Shown: positions 27,725 through 35,325 of the stretch, piece after piece
Layout: each line of letters starts with the position of its first letter
How positions within the stretch are numbered: position 1 is the stretch's first letter
Source of the DNA: Cyanobacteria bacterium OH_PDB_230
Lineage (GTDB): Bacteria; Cyanobacteriota; Vampirovibrionia; Gastranaerophilales; Gastranaerophilaceae
Reading direction: 5' to 3'
Assembly (NCBI GenBank): GCA_023421795.1
Contig: JAEZSO010000002.1
Span: 930,001-994,000 of the forward strand
DNA length: 64,000 bases
Made by a program: the position numbers and the translations under genes
Notes under the pieces: generated by a model
Database searches by the model: none
What the model saw: only the letters and a program-made list of their open reading frames with translations
Told to the model about the DNA's origin: nothing

Positions 27725-28807
27725 ATGAATAATGATCTGAGTATAAACGAATTGGTTCTCTTAAAATTAGCTCTTTCTAAAAAGTATTCAACAAACGATC
27801 CTTTAGTGGATGAGGCCAACAAAAGTGAATTACTCACAGAAGCCGATAAGTTAGACGGGGAAGACAATATAATCGATTTAAAGAAAAATGGTTCTTTTTT
27901 CGGTTTGTTTACCGATGATAGTATGGTTCTCCTTGATATAGCGGATGGAATAAAAGACGATAAAATAGATTTAAATAACCTGATTGCCGGATTAACAAAG
28001 ACAGACATTTTCTCTGGCTTATTTAAATCATTACTCGACGATAAACCAAAAGTTGATGCCAGCAAGTTAAACGAATCAGACATTGTAGCAAAGGCAATCA
28101 TTAATGCGTTTGATGCAAATGCAACTACAGTAAAACCCAGTAACTCAAATTATTTTGCTCAACCTGTAGCTGCTCCAAGTTCTGGATTTAATTATTCTCT
28201 ACAACCGGTTAATCAAACAGGCTCTGTACCTGTAACAAATGCTGTGCCGGATAAACCAGCAGCTTCGGGAGACCCAACATCGCCAGCGTCTCAGCCCAAT
28301 AATGACCCGGATGAACCAGTCTCAGGCCCTGCCTCTGTGACTATTCCAAACACTCCAGTTAATACAATGAATGAAGAGGCATTGTCTCAAGAATTAGACA
28401 GTGCAGATAATGACCAATATCCTAATATCCGAAATAATCTGTCTCGATCTCAACATAACGTAGACACGCTCCAGAACGAAATTGCAACGTGCCAGGATAA
28501 ATTATTGAATAATAATGAGATAAAGTCGAAATTAAAGGAAGAAGAAAAGACACAGCTAGATGAATTAAGTAAAACTATTGATACGAACACAAAGGCTAAA
28601 AATGCTGCCAAAACTAAAATAAAGGAACTTAATAATTCAAAAAATAAACAGAATCAGATAGTGAAACAAGCTGACCTTGATATTCAAGCTGCAAAAACTT
28701 CCATATCTGAATGTGACGCCATTATTACTGCTCCTACCGAATATGAAGAGGTAGATGTTGGAAATGGAAAAAAGGAAAAAGACCAATTGACAGAAGCGAG
28801 GAGATAG
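27725..28807 (+). CDS. Hypothetical coiled-coil protein, N-terminal part (0-frame product)
   Basis: The open frame gives 360 residues. Three regions can be seen: an acidic N-terminal helical domain (1-135) with an ILLDIADGIKDDKIDLNNL-like stretch, a Pro/Ser/Asn-rich linker (about 140-220, many Pro), and a long coiled coil from about 225 to the stop. A strong ribosome binding site (AAGGGGTG) precedes the ATG. The frame ends in TAG at 28805 in the middle of the coiled coil, and the coil continues in the -1 frame to 29220. The full product would be about 497 residues. No signal peptide. The function is unknown. Confidence 0.65.
   Translation: MNNDLSINELVLLKLALSKKYSTNDPLVDEANKSELLTEADKLDGEDNIIDLKKNGSFFGLFTDDSMVLLDIADGIKDDKIDLNNLIAGLTKTDIFSGLFKSLLDDKPKVDASKLNESDIVAKAIINAFDANATTVKPSNSNYFAQPVAAPSSGFNYSLQPVNQTGSVPVTNAVPDKPAASGDPTSPASQPNNDPDEPVSGPASVTIPNTPVNTMNEEALSQELDSADNDQYPNIRNNLSRSQHNVDTLQNEIATCQDKLLNNNEIKSKLKEEEKTQLDELSKTIDTNTKAKNAAKTKIKELNNSKNKQNQIVKQADLDIQAAKTSISECDAIITAPTEYEEVDVGNGKKEKDQLTEARR
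28768..28774 (+). other. Slippery heptamer A-AAA-AAG in the correct frame
   Basis: The codons GGA-AAA-AAG at 28766-28774 contain the heptamer A-AAA-AAG in the X-XXY-YYZ phase, the same heptamer and phase as the dnaX frameshift site of E. coli. A -1 slip here enters exactly the frame that stays open to 29220, before the 0-frame TAG at 28805. A GAGG lies 16 bases upstream. I see no strong downstream hairpin. A single-base deletion near 28797 is an equally good explanation for the frame switch. Confidence 0.35.
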
Positions 28808-29220
28808 CTAGAGCAGAAGATACAAAAGCTAAAGCTCAAACAGCCCTTGATAATGCAAAGTTGGCAAAGACAACAGCTAAAGAAGCGCTGCAAGACATTC
28901 TAGAGCAGCAAAAAGCCCAACATAAAATAATTACTGATTGCGAAGAGGCAATAGATGCTGCTATTACAAAAAGACAAAAAATAATTACCGAAACAGCAGC
29001 AAGAGTGGACAAACTTACTAAAAATTCAGAAATATTACTAGGGCAAATAAGCGTTGCCAATACTAAACTAGACGCTGCTAAAGAAAATCGTACGGAAGTT
29101 CAACAAACATATAATGGGTGGGTTGATAGAAGAAGAGATGTTGTCGATCAATTAATGGTCGTTCAAGCAAAAAACTCTCAAGATCCACATCCTCAAACTC
29201 GACAATCCACCGCTGTATAA
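28801..29220 (+). pseudogene. Continuation of the coiled-coil gene in the -1 frame (frameshift product or broken 3' end)
   Basis: From 28801 the frame shifted by one base reads EIARAEDTKAKAQTALDNAK and continues with the same Ala/Lys/Gln coiled coil to a TAA at 29218-29220. An ATG at 28861 exists within it but has no ribosome binding site, and the coding character clearly starts before it. So this is the 3' end of the gene at 27725. Restoring one base in GAAGC-GAGGAGATA gives a smooth LTEAEEIARAED coil, which favours a deletion or sequencing error. The slippery site offers the alternative of programmed frameshifting. Confidence 0.6.
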
Positions 29221-29252
29221 TTTTGAATTGACTGAAAATAATAAGTTTTTTG

Positions 29253-29936
29253 TTAAGAAACAACATTTAACGAAGAATTGTTTTCAGTCAATTTTTTAAT
29301 GCTTTCAGTAGGTAAAAACATTGTTGCAGATTCGCAGTTTTTAGGAAGCGGCTTCTTCTCTCTCATACATTCTTCGACAATTTTTTGTTGTTTGCTGTCA
29401 GCACATTCAAATCCTAATTTATAATAAAAAGGTATAGGTGTTCCTATTTCTGCTTTTGTTACACTTGCATTAAGGCATACCCTGCCTTCTAAACCCAACC
29501 TTTTGCTTTCTTCGACAATTGATTTCACAAGAGCCGTTCCTATCCCTTTATATGTTTTGTGAGAATCAAGAGAATTTATGTACAAATACGCTTTATTTTT
29601 ATAATACTCGGGATAATTATCACCTTTGATTGGGGAATATGCTCTTGAAAACAGAACTGTACCAACGGTTTCTCCCCTGCATTGCAAATTCCAACTGCCC
29701 TTCTTTGGCTTATTTATGTATGCCGGAATACGCTCACCGTTAGTCATTTTCAATAAAGGTTCTGACGGCTCAAACAAAAGAACATCTTTCAACCTTTGAA
29801 GGAGCTTGTTTAAGCTCGGATTTTTTGTCAGCTTCACAGGTGTAATGGCCATTCCAAAAGATATTTGAGCGGCATTAACATTCTGTTTAACTGGCTTGTT
29901 ATTGCTATTTTTTATAGTATGACCATTTATTCGCAT
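29253..29936 (-). CDS. GNAT-family N-acetyltransferase with N-terminal SFG tag
   Basis: This 227-aa protein has an acetyl-CoA-binding core: TYKGIGTALVKSIVEESKRL (motif A, the R/Q-x-x-G-x-G/A loop as Y-K-G-I-G-T-A), then VCLNASVTKAEIGTPIPFYY and KLGFEC (motif B). The substrate cannot be told. The first 45 residues are an extra, probably disordered extension containing NAAQISFGMAITPV, one of three SFG elements in this window. It is a single gene, convergent with the coiled-coil gene and followed on the upstream side by tRNA-Arg. Confidence 0.75.
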   Translation of the reverse strand: MRINGHTIKNSNNKPVKQNVNAAQISFGMAITPVKLTKNPSLNKLLQRLKDVLLFEPSEPLLKMTNGERIPAYINKPKKGSWNLQCRGETVGTVLFSRAYSPIKGDNYPEYYKNKAYLYINSLDSHKTYKGIGTALVKSIVEESKRLGLEGRVCLNASVTKAEIGTPIPFYYKLGFECADSKQQKIVEECMREKKPLPKNCESATMFLPTESIKKLTENNSSLNVVS

Positions 29937-30022
29937 TGATTTACCTTGACTTGTTTGTTTTAAAATGCGAAAAAGAAAAATTTGCCATTATTTGTTTTAT
30001 ATTCAATAAAAATTGGGAAAAT

Positions 30023-30096
30023 TACGCTCGATGGGAGTCGAACCCACGTCTAAAGACTTCGGAGATCTTTGCTTTATCCATCTAAGCTACGAGCGC
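30023..30096 (-). tRNA. tRNA-Arg (anticodon CCG)
   Basis: On the minus strand a full cloverleaf can be drawn: acceptor GCGCTCG with CGAGCGT (first pair G-U), D arm GCTTAGATGGATAAAGC, anticodon stem AAGAT/GTCTT with loop CTCCGAA, giving anticodon CCG, and T arm GTGGG-TTCGACT-CCCAT. The discriminator base is A and no CCA is encoded. It reads CGG codons, which are rare in such an AT-rich genome. Confidence 0.95.
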
Positions 30097-30111
30097 ATCT
30101 GTTAGTTCTCA

Positions 30112-30438
30112 TTAGCCTTTAATTGAATTGCAAATGCCTTCCATTATATTTTCAAAATCTTCATCCGGCAATGTAGAAATGGTTTTAAAAGCTAAATCAA
30201 GATGCTTGCTTTTATCATACCAACGCCGTGAATTATTAGTCTGGTATAGTCCCAAAACTCTGCTAAGGCCAAGACTTAGAGGAACAATTTCTTGTTCTTT
30301 TCTTATACTTTTAAGAGAATTTGCTATATTTACAATATCTGTAGAAATAATTTTTTGTGAAACAGGATCTAACTCTTTTAGCAGTTCAATAGCAGATAAT
30401 GTAGTTTCTTTAGTATCGTACCATCTCTTTTTTTGCAC
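30112..30438 (-). CDS. Hypothetical protein with two WYD repeats
   Basis: This 108-aa protein consists of two related units of about 40 residues. Unit one starts KKRWYDTKETTLSAIELLKE and ends NIANSLK, and unit two starts SRRWYDKSKHLDLAFKTIST and ends GICNSIK. Each has an aromatic 'RWYD' entry, a central helix and an N-S-(L/I)-K end. They are joined by a linker of about 25 residues. No signal peptide or known domain. It lies between tRNA-Arg and the membrane-protein pair and is probably transcribed just before the tRNA. The function is unknown. Confidence 0.65.
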   Translation of the reverse strand: MQKKRWYDTKETTLSAIELLKELDPVSQKIISTDIVNIANSLKSIRKEQEIVPLSLGLSRVLGLYQTNNSRRWYDKSKHLDLAFKTISTLPDEDFENIMEGICNSIKG

Positions 30439-30500
30439 TTAAGAATCTCCTCTGCCATATACACTTATATTATATGCCGATTAAAATTTTATTCAATTAA

Positions 30501-31142
30501 TTATACTTTTGTAATATTTGTAAATGTCGCGAATGTATTGCTCTTAGTGAATGCTGGAGGAGTCGGAGTTTTTAGCGTTGAATAAATTGGCTGTGTTTGT
30601 ATGGGGTTAGCTTTCTCCTCAATTGATTTTGCTTTTTTCTGATAATAATTACCCATATAGTTTCTTATAATTGGAGTTGCAATGTTTGTAGAAAGAACAG
30701 ATCCTATGATTGTTGCTATTATTGCTACTCCTGAGCGAAAGTTCGTAAATGTTTTTATTGTTTCGGACGATACATCTTTCAACTGACCGGTTGCAGCAAT
30801 TTCTTTTGTTAGTTCAGCAAATTTTTTCCCGGTTTTTTGGGATTGACTATTGAACATATCCATTAATTCTTCTGAAATTATTTTTCCGCTGTCAACTTTC
30901 TTTTTTGCGAAAAAAGTTAATATTGAAGTTACCCCTAGATATAACAAAGTATTGGTGATACCATCTGCTGTTTCTTGAGCTAAGAGTATTTTTTTCTTTT
31001 CCGGAGATAAACTTTCATTTGTCTTAACAGCGGTTATCTGAGCAAACATACTTATGAGCCAGCCAACAGCACCTACGCCAATAAGAGCCTTATCCGGGTT
31101 TTGTGATATTTCAAATGCTCTTTCAATTAATTTATTCCACAT
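30501..31142 (-). CDS. Hypothetical membrane protein, second of a tandem pair
   Basis: A 213-aa protein with hydrophobic helices near 20-38 (LIGVGAVGWLISMFAQITAV), 68-82 and 130-150 (SGVAIIATIIGSVLSTNIAT), and a Thr/Pro-rich C-terminal tail. Its start overlaps the stop of the gene at 31142 (TAATG), so both are translated together. The pattern TIKTFTNF...TPIIRNYMGNYYQKK matches NIRKFSNF...VTQKLTNFFYKH of that neighbour, which points to a tandem duplication or common ancestor. The function is unknown. Confidence 0.65.
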   Translation of the reverse strand: MWNKLIERAFEISQNPDKALIGVGAVGWLISMFAQITAVKTNESLSPEKKKILLAQETADGITNTLLYLGVTSILTFFAKKKVDSGKIISEELMDMFNSQSQKTGKKFAELTKEIAATGQLKDVSSETIKTFTNFRSGVAIIATIIGSVLSTNIATPIIRNYMGNYYQKKAKSIEEKANPIQTQPIYSTLKTPTPPAFTKSNTFATFTNITKV

Positions 31143-31594
31143 TATTCAGTTTCCTTTTTATTGGAAACATGTTTGTAGAAGAAATTTGTCAGTTTTTGAG
31201 TTACCGGAGCATCCCATAAGAAATTAGTAAACAGCATTACTACTAAGGCACCTGCCGAGCCCATGAAATTTGAAAATTTTCTTATATTGTGTTCAGTTAA
31301 TTTCTCTGTATCTTTTATAACATTTTTTAAAAGGTTTGTTGTTGCCTTGTTTTTTGCTAGAGAAATGCATGCTTCTCTTACAATTACACCGCTTGTTGTT
31401 GCCGCTATTATTTTCCCGAGTGATCTGCACGCAGAAAGTACTCTTGTCTCTTCATCCGCTTTTTTGTTGCTCAAATCAATTACAGGCTGAGTTACAAGGG
31501 CTGTAAGCCCTATAATTAAACGTTGTTGAGGAGATGAAATTTCAAGTCCTGCTTTCGTTACAAATTCGTTAACTTTGCTGTTTCTTATTATCAT
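31142..31594 (-). CDS. Hypothetical membrane protein, first of a tandem pair
   Basis: A 150-aa protein with hydrophobic stretches at about 25-38 (RLIIGLTALVTQPVID), 57-75 (KIIAATTSGVIVREACISLA) and 108-128 (MGSAGALVVMLFTNFLWDA). A charged DEETRVLSACRSLGKI block precedes the second, and resembles DDKDERVSTTLTTGIPIVG in the large protein at 13207. It is translationally coupled to the gene at 30501. No family is recognised. It is probably part of a small inner-membrane complex with its neighbour. Confidence 0.65.
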   Translation of the reverse strand: MIIRNSKVNEFVTKAGLEISSPQQRLIIGLTALVTQPVIDLSNKKADEETRVLSACRSLGKIIAATTSGVIVREACISLAKNKATTNLLKNVIKDTEKLTEHNIRKFSNFMGSAGALVVMLFTNFLWDAPVTQKLTNFFYKHVSNKKETE

Positions 31595-31768
31595 ATTACT
31601 CGGCTATAATAGTGCATGAATTATAAGCACCGTCAATACTATTATTTGCCAAAAATCCCCATTTTGTAACAATATTTTTACATTTTTATCCATTATAACA
31701 ATTTTTTTGAAAATTGTAGCAATTTTTTTTTTTACGGTTTTTAACTTGTTACAGAAAGGGATAAAATT

Positions 31769-32290
31769 ATGAAAATTTTTTCTATTAATTGCGCTCCTGT
31801 TAAGAAATCACCTAGTTTCGGGAAAATATACCTTGAAGGAAATGTGAGCAGAAAAGAAGCAGAAGCTTTTAATAAAGACAATAGATATAAAGAATTAGAA
31901 CAAAAGTATCCCGACATTGATTGTATCATTTACTCATATAGAGACGCGAATTATGATACAGACGACTATGTAGCTTTTGTCTCAGGACATAAAAAACTTA
32001 GAACAAAATATGCCCGTCCTTACAGAAGAACAAAAGATAATGATTTTCTTACCAAATATTTGGTATTAGAAAAATATAAAAAACAGTATAACGAAGATGC
32101 GTATTTCTCAGACGTTAAAAAAGGGTTTGAAGTTCATGAAGAACTTAGAAGTAAAGTTAGAGAAAAATTTTTAGAAGCGCCTGATATAAGTCTTAGAAAA
32201 TTACAACGTGAAATAAGATTGTACTATCACGAAAATATTAGTAAATTATTTAAAGTTATGGAACCGATGAGAGAAGTCGGAGACTATTAA
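31769..32290 (+). CDS. Hypothetical protein with N-terminal SFG tag
   Basis: This 173-aa, highly charged, soluble-looking protein has an AAAGGGA ribosome binding site. It begins MKIFSINCAPVKKSPSFGKI. The KSPSFGKI element resembles the start of the protein at 8669 (SPVSFGTF), and the body is again different, with many Tyr, Lys and Glu and a helical C-terminal half (FEVHEELRSKVREKFLEAPD). No domain is recognised. It ends eight bases from the 3' end of the convergent RNase P RNA gene. Confidence 0.7.
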   Translation: MKIFSINCAPVKKSPSFGKIYLEGNVSRKEAEAFNKDNRYKELEQKYPDIDCIIYSYRDANYDTDDYVAFVSGHKKLRTKYARPYRRTKDNDFLTKYLVLEKYKKQYNEDAYFSDVKKGFEVHEELRSKVREKFLEAPDISLRKLQREIRLYYHENISKLFKVMEPMREVGDY

Positions 32291-32297
32291 TAAAAAA

Positions 32298-32638
32298 GAA
32301 AGTAGCTCGTAAGCCGGGTTCTGTTTCTAGATAATCATCTGTCTAGGCTATAAATTGCTTTATAGCTCAAGCGATCCTTCAAAAGACGGCGGGTCACCTT
32401 AATCTTTTAGTCGATCTTGCACCCAATCGGGGTTTACCGAGCCGATATCTCTCGATATCGCTGGTAGTCTTTTACACTACCGTTGCACCTGAACCTGCAA
32501 GCAGGTTGTTTACTTTTCTGTGGCACTTTCCTGGCGATTGCTCGCAGCGGACGTTATCCGTCGATTTGCCCTGAGGTGCCCGGACTTTCCTCATACAAAC
32601 AAGAAATCTTGTTTATACGCGATTATCCGACTACTTTC
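32298..32638 (-). ncRNA. rnpB: RNase P RNA (bacterial class A)
   Basis: Read on the minus strand, the region starts GAAAGTAGTCGG and ends GAGCTACTTTC, so the ends pair as helix P1. The universally conserved P4 strands are present as GAGGAAAGTCCGGGC near the 5' end and ACAGAACCCGGCTTACG near the 3' end. Between them lie the expected GGTGCAACGGTAGTG-like and GGTAAACCCC stretches of the specificity domain. The length of about 341 bases is normal. A run of T follows P1 immediately and probably terminates transcription. It is the catalytic RNA that removes tRNA 5' leaders. Confidence 0.95.
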
Positions 32639-32639
32639 T

Positions 32640-32856
32640 TTGATTTTATTATTACATGTTTTATTAGAAACTTAAATAGGTTGTGCGAGAAAGTTTCGTA
32701 CTAACGAAAATTTTGACAAAGGAGTTTGCCGAAGTAGGCGGAGGCTTAACGATCTGTCTCCGAAGCGAAGCCTAGTGTGAGACACCTTTAAAATGTGAGC
32801 AACAAAGCGTAAACGATGAGTTTTCGATTGGTTGTGACACTGGATTAAGTTTGTAT
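32640..32856. other. Gene-free 217-base stretch holding a GC-richer, multi-hairpin element
   Basis: No gene is supported here. The left third (32640-32690) is AT-rich and probably holds the rnpB promoter. At 32694-32709 TTTCGT-ACTA-ACGAAA forms a hairpin. From 32718 to 32789 the bases are about 45-50% GC, well above the surroundings, and can fold into one closed unit: AAAGG (32718-32722) with CCTTT (32785-32789), enclosing GCC/GGC (32728/32737), AGGCTT/AAGCCT (32742/32768) and GTGT/ACAC (32775/32782). It could be a small RNA or a dispersed intergenic repeat. I cannot tell which. Confidence 0.35.
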
Positions 32857-33639
32857 TTATTTTTTTGGTTTATTTAGCTGCTCAATTATTTTTGTCGGAA
32901 CCTGTATATTTTGAAGTGACAGAGTGTATTTTTTTAGTTCCGCAATTCTTGTCTGTTCGTCCAAAAGATCTTTTTCAGGCATTGTTATGCTGCTTTTCAC
33001 TTCTTCAAATTTAGATTTGGGTTTATCTTTTGAAATCCTGTATATTATTTCATCAATATCATCTGTGTGCATTGAGTAGGCGTTAGCGATATCTTTTACA
33101 CTAGAAGCGCAAGGAAACCTGTATAACCATTTTATGGATTCAATGTCGCCTTCTGAAAGCCTTGTCGTGCCGTACTGATGAGGGGTATACATTATGTCTT
33201 CTTTATTGGGGCTATGTCCAAGCCCTAATGAGTGTCCGATTTCGTGTAGGATCGTATGATAAACTTCGTTTTCGTCCATATATTTCTGGTGTATTACGCC
33301 ATCAGAAAGGCCTATTTGGACTTCCGCCGAATATAATCTTCCGTTGGGGTCGAAATGATAATGGCAATATCCAAGCGATTTTCTATCCACCCTTTTCCAT
33401 TCCAAATTGATGTGAGAATCATTCAAAATATTTACTGTTTGAAATTTTACTTTTCCATTACTCGCATTTTCCCAAGCTCTTAGTGCATCCAGTACCATTT
33501 GCTGGTACTTATAGCCTTCATTCTGCGCTCTGTACCATCTGAATGGCGCAATATAAAATCTTATAGGAAACGCTTGATCTGGCCACCTAATAATTTTTGA
33601 GTCTTTTAAGTTTTGCTGTAAGTATGTAATCTTTTTCAT
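32857..33639 (-). CDS. Matrixin-type zinc metalloprotease
   Basis: This 260-aa protein carries the metzincin zinc motif TILHEIGHSLGLGHSPNKED, with the three zinc His residues and a Met-turn-like DIMYTPHQYG shortly after. The N-terminal part (RWPDQAFPIRFYIAPFRWY) is the usual first strand of bacterial matrixins. The family cleaves proteins, usually outside the cell, yet no signal peptide or propeptide cysteine switch is visible here. It is preceded by two bases by a Cys-rich 106-aa gene in the same operon. Substrate and location are unknown. Confidence 0.85.
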   Translation of the reverse strand: MKKITYLQQNLKDSKIIRWPDQAFPIRFYIAPFRWYRAQNEGYKYQQMVLDALRAWENASNGKVKFQTVNILNDSHINLEWKRVDRKSLGYCHYHFDPNGRLYSAEVQIGLSDGVIHQKYMDENEVYHTILHEIGHSLGLGHSPNKEDIMYTPHQYGTTRLSEGDIESIKWLYRFPCASSVKDIANAYSMHTDDIDEIIYRISKDKPKSKFEEVKSSITMPEKDLLDEQTRIAELKKYTLSLQNIQVPTKIIEQLNKPKK

Positions 33640-33641
33640 GA

Positions 33642-33962
33642 TTAATTATTGAGTCTGTTTTTATCCTGTTTTATAAAATCACAAATTTCTTCAAGTCTTT
33701 TTTCTTCCATAGCATCTATCAAGTCTTGAATAGAGTTGAATTTTTTGAGGGCGAACCCTGTTTCCGCAAAAAGAACACAATCGTTGCAAAGCCTGAAGTC
33801 ACCGTAATGGATTGATCCTGCATACATTTTGTATCCCCCGCAGCAACCGCAATCAAAAAATTCAGATTCGCTATCAGGGTTTTCTTCGATATCGTCAATT
33901 TTCATTTGGGCAACCACTTCTTGCATATGGTTTATTATTTTTAATTGTTCTTCTTTGTCCAT
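33642..33962 (-). CDS. Small Cys-rich, probably zinc-binding protein
   Basis: A 106-aa acidic protein. The middle shows FFDCGCCGGYKMYAG followed about 22 residues later by FRLCNDCVLF, so two C-x2-C (or C-x-C-C) pairs could form one zinc knuckle, as in small zinc-ribbon proteins. The flanks are helical and charged (MDKEEQLKIINHMQEVVAQM). It lies directly upstream of the matrixin gene in one operon and may be its regulator or chaperone, which is a guess from context only. Confidence 0.7.
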   Translation of the reverse strand: MDKEEQLKIINHMQEVVAQMKIDDIEENPDSESEFFDCGCCGGYKMYAGSIHYGDFRLCNDCVLFAETGFALKKFNSIQDLIDAMEEKRLEEICDFIKQDKNRLNN

Positions 33963-34119
33963 GAGTTTTCCTTTACTCTTATATAACTATTTTATCATAT
34001 TGATGTGAAATTAGGATTAAAAATTTAATCTGCATACTTTTAAACGCGAGTATAATATGAGATGTTTGATTAGTATAAAATATTTGCTATTAAAAGTATT
34101 TTTAATCTATTATAGGAAT

Positions 34120-35253
34120 ATGAAATTTAACAGATTATCATACTTAAATACAAAAAGAGACGCCTGGGTTGAAATTAACCTTGATTACATCGAAAAGAAC
34201 GTTTACGAGCTGAAAAAATTTATAAAAAAGGGCTCAAAGTTATTGGCGGTCGTGAAAGCTGATGCATATGGACATGGCAGCGTTATGATTACCCCTACAT
34301 TGTTGGCCTCAGGTGTCGACATGCTTGGCGTAGCTTCTATAGATGAAGGCATGCAGCTAAGAGAAGCTCAAATTAATGTTCCTATATTGGTTCTTGGGGC
34401 GGCTCCCGTGTGGGCTTTTGACTATGCTGCCGAAAATAATATCACTCTTTCTTTGTTTTCTCAGGAACATATAGAAGCTGCAAGGCTTGCTTACCAAAAA
34501 ACAGGGAACAAAGTAAAGGTTCATATAAAAGTCGATACCGGCATGAACAGAATTGGCGTATGTTATAAAAGTGCTGTAGAGCTTATAAAAAAAGTTCAAG
34601 AATCAGAATTTATAAAGCTTGAAGGCATATTCACCCATTTTGCCTGCGCAGAAGATGAAGAAAAAACAAAAGAACAAATAAAAAGATGGAACGAAATAAT
34701 CTCTCAAGTGGATACGGAAGGTCTCTTGATACACTGCGCAAACACTTCTGCAATAATCGGTTTTGACGATTTGGATTACAATATAGCAAGGGCTGGGATA
34801 GGAATCTACGGATTTGTTCCTGATGTCGTTAAAAATGCTGAAAAGCTTCCAAAGCTTTTCCCTGTTATGTCTTTAAAAGGTAGAATCACTAATATTCATA
34901 TAGCTGAAGAGGGCTGTGGCGTCAGTTATTGCCATACATACGTTGCTGACAAAGAAGTTAAGATAGCAACTATCCCTATAGGTTACGCCGACGGTGTCGC
35001 GAGGTCTTTATCCAATAAGATTTTCGGATTATTAAACGGTAAAAAAATACCCCAAATCGGGAATATAACAATGGATCAAATGATGTTCGATATATCAGGA
35101 GTCGAGGCTCAAGAAGGTGATATAATTACCCTTCTTGGAGAAGACGGCGAAGAAAGTATCTCTATCGATGAGTGGGCTGATATTTTAGGCACGATAAATT
35201 ATGAGCTTATTTGCAGGCTAAAAGTTAGGCTATCAAGAGTTTATACACGATAA
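34120..35253 (+). CDS. alr: Alanine racemase
   Basis: A PLP-dependent fold III enzyme of 377 aa, making D-alanine for peptidoglycan. The PLP Lys lies in AVVKADAYGHG, HIKVDTGMNRIGV follows, and the second catalytic Tyr is in GVSYCHTYVA. The C-terminal beta domain has TIPIGYADGVARSLSN and NITMDQMMFDISG. The open frame begins at 34057, but I choose the ATG at 34120 because ATAGGA lies just before it and the family starts near the sequence RDAWVEINLDYIEKN. It is a single gene, divergent from the metalloprotease pair. Confidence 0.95.
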   Translation: MKFNRLSYLNTKRDAWVEINLDYIEKNVYELKKFIKKGSKLLAVVKADAYGHGSVMITPTLLASGVDMLGVASIDEGMQLREAQINVPILVLGAAPVWAFDYAAENNITLSLFSQEHIEAARLAYQKTGNKVKVHIKVDTGMNRIGVCYKSAVELIKKVQESEFIKLEGIFTHFACAEDEEKTKEQIKRWNEIISQVDTEGLLIHCANTSAIIGFDDLDYNIARAGIGIYGFVPDVVKNAEKLPKLFPVMSLKGRITNIHIAEEGCGVSYCHTYVADKEVKIATIPIGYADGVARSLSNKIFGLLNGKKIPQIGNITMDQMMFDISGVEAQEGDIITLLGEDGEESISIDEWADILGTINYELICRLKVRLSRVYTR

Positions 35254-35325
35254 GTCAAGCAAGATTAATTTTAAAAGCGAAAATTCATAGGAGCTTTATC
35301 TTGTTGAATAATAACATAATTCAGA

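Noticed and set aside
32483..32704. Plus-strand open frame of 73 codons inside the RNase P RNA region
   Set aside because: It lies mostly on the antisense side of rnpB, has no ribosome binding site, and the rnpB match is decisive.
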